DNA from: Acidobacteriota bacterium
GTDB taxonomy: Bacteria > Acidobacteriota > Thermoanaerobaculia > Multivoradales > J023
Assembly (NCBI GenBank): GCA_029263395.1
Contig: JAJCXO010000034.1
Span: 1-64,000, forward strand
Reading direction: 5' to 3'
Length of the DNA stretch: 64,000 bases
Shown here: in pieces, positions 63,299 through 64,000 of the stretch
Layout: each line of letters starts with the position of its first letter
How positions within the stretch are numbered: position 1 is the stretch's first letter
The notes under the pieces: generated by a model
The model's database searches: none
Seen by the model: the letters and a program-made list of their open reading frames with translations, nothing else
What the model was told of the DNA's origin: nothing
Program-made: the position numbers and the translations under genes

Positions 63299-64000
63299 CT
63301 CCGCCTCCGGCCGCAGCTCCCGGGCCATGAGATCGCGCACCGCTTGGCGAGGCGACTTACCGCGATAGAGAATCTCGACCATCTGTTCGGTGATCGGCAT
63401 CTCGACTCCGCGTCGTTCGGCCAAGCGGGCAATCGCCAGCGAGTTCCGCACCCCCTCGGCTACCATCGGCGTGCCGGCGGAGATCTCGTCGGACGTTTTG
63501 CCGGCCGCAAGTTGTACACCGAGACTGCGGTTGCGAGACAAGGGGCCGGTGCACGTCAACACCAAATCACCCATCCCGGCCAGGCCAGACAAGGTACGCC
63601 GTTGCCCACCGTAGGCCAAAACCAGCCGGGTGACCTCGTGTAAGCCACGGGTCATGAGCGCCGCCAGCGCATTGTGGCCAAGCTCGAGCCCAGCCACAAT
63701 TCCCGCTGCAATTGCGATCACATTCTTGGACGCCGCTCCGAGTTCCACACCTACCACATCGGTCGACGAATACAGCCGATAACTCGGTGTCGACAACTGC
63801 TCCCGCAACGTTGTCGCCAAAGATTCGTCGGCACTGGCCACCACCGCCGAGGTCGGAGAGCCGGCGGTCAACTCAACCGCAAAGTTGGGCCCCGAGAGCA
63901 CCGCAAACTGGACCGAATGCCGAGTCGCGGCTGCTTCCTCGGCCGTCACTTCGCTCATACGAGCCAAGCTTTCGATTTCGACACCCTTGGTAGCCGAGAT
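63293..64000 (-). CDS. gpsA: Glycerol-3-phosphate dehydrogenase [NAD(P)+], right end cut by window
   Basis: The C-terminal 236 residues of GpsA; the frame stays open to base 64000 (reading ISATKGVEIESL before the first internal Met), so the start lies beyond the window. Motifs: GPNFAVELTAG, SKNVIAIAAGI (catalytic Lys region), LMTRGLHEVTRL, GLAGMGDLVLTC and GKSPRQAVRDLM. It makes sn-glycerol 3-phosphate from DHAP for phospholipid synthesis. It converges with the monooxygenase gene, with a 6-base overlap of the ends. Confidence 0.95.
   Translation of the reverse strand: MSATKGVEIESLARMSEVTAEEAAATRHSVQFAVLSGPNFAVELTAGSPTSAVVASADESLATTLREQLSTPSYRLYSSTDVVGVELGAASKNVIAIAAGIVAGLELGHNALAALMTRGLHEVTRLVLAYGGQRRTLSGLAGMGDLVLTCTGPLSRNRSLGVQLAAGKTSDEISAGTPMVAEGVRNSLAIARLAERRGVEMPITEQMVEILYRGKSPRQAVRDLMARELRPEAEL

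Overview
The window is about 64 kb of gene-dense bacterial chromosome with moderately high GC, carrying roughly 46 protein genes and no rRNA, tRNA, CRISPR array or insertion sequence that I could recognise. The gene set suggests a Gram-negative, probably Acidobacteriota-like heterotroph (Thermoanaerobaculia-type is my guess, not proven). The evidence is a Ser/Thr kinase with TPR repeats, a VWA protein of the type common in Acidobacteria, a YdbH/YdbL envelope pair, several c-type cytochromes and menaquinone rather than ubiquinone genes. No taxonomic marker gene is present.

Layout. 1-8.2 kb: the end of a TPR Ser/Thr kinase, a secreted protein with a 108-bp triplication, a sigma factor with a probable anti-sigma partner, and a VWA/TPR secreted pair. 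8.3-15.4 kb: a DUF455 ferritin-like protein overlapping an ATP-grasp-like protein, an alpha/beta hydrolase-PDZ protein, a SixA-like phosphatase and a two-gene phosphorelay (hybrid histidine kinase plus a DHp-REC protein without an ATPase domain). 15.6-22.5 kb: YdbH-like AsmA-superfamily protein and YdbL-like lipoprotein, a VOC protein, a diheme cytochrome c with a small secreted protein, and a strong terminator. 22.6-26.2 kb: fhs in an overlapping operon with an ornithine-cyclodeaminase-family enzyme and a threonine-dehydratase-family PLP enzyme. 26.3-29.2 kb: a decayed Na/Pi cotransporter, a helix-hairpin-helix protein with a histone-like lysine tail, a CGNR zinc-finger regulator, a 42-bp repeat array with hairpin-forming junctions, and a spermidine-synthase-like methyltransferase.

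29.3-36.7 kb is a compact natural-product locus: an Fe(II)/2OG (IPNS-like) oxygenase, an SDR, a T-C-A-T-TE non-ribosomal peptide synthetase and a second PLP dehydratase paralogous to the one at 25.3 kb. 36.7-39.1 kb is an 811-aa protein resembling the carrier part of proteins associated with extracellular contractile injection systems, with no injection machinery nearby.

39.5-53.2 kb is the most coherent and interesting island. An OmpR/PhoB-type response regulator and a membrane hybrid histidine kinase precede an 88-aa histidine-kinase-like dimerisation protein that lacks the phosphoacceptor His. Next come a 1707-aa, three-repeat multicopper-oxidase-like protein (similar in size and type to MofA-like putative Mn oxidases), a YncE-like beta-propeller, two SCO copper chaperones and a cytochrome c fused to a periplasmic binding protein. 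Three promoters in this island carry CTGTCAY direct repeats at 11-bp (or 22-bp) spacing, the geometry of PhoB boxes, which points to one regulon. I read it as a regulated extracytoplasmic copper-dependent oxidation system.

53.3-64 kb: a DinB-like protein; a menaquinone operon reading leftward (GbsR-like regulator, polyprenyl synthase, menG/ubiE, menF, menD, menH; no menA/B/C/E here); a thioredoxin-like 2Fe-2S ferredoxin; an outer-membrane beta-barrel protein; a flavin monooxygenase; and a right-edge truncated gpsA. A recurring oddity is short (~16-18 bp) imperfect tandem repeats in many intergenic junctions.
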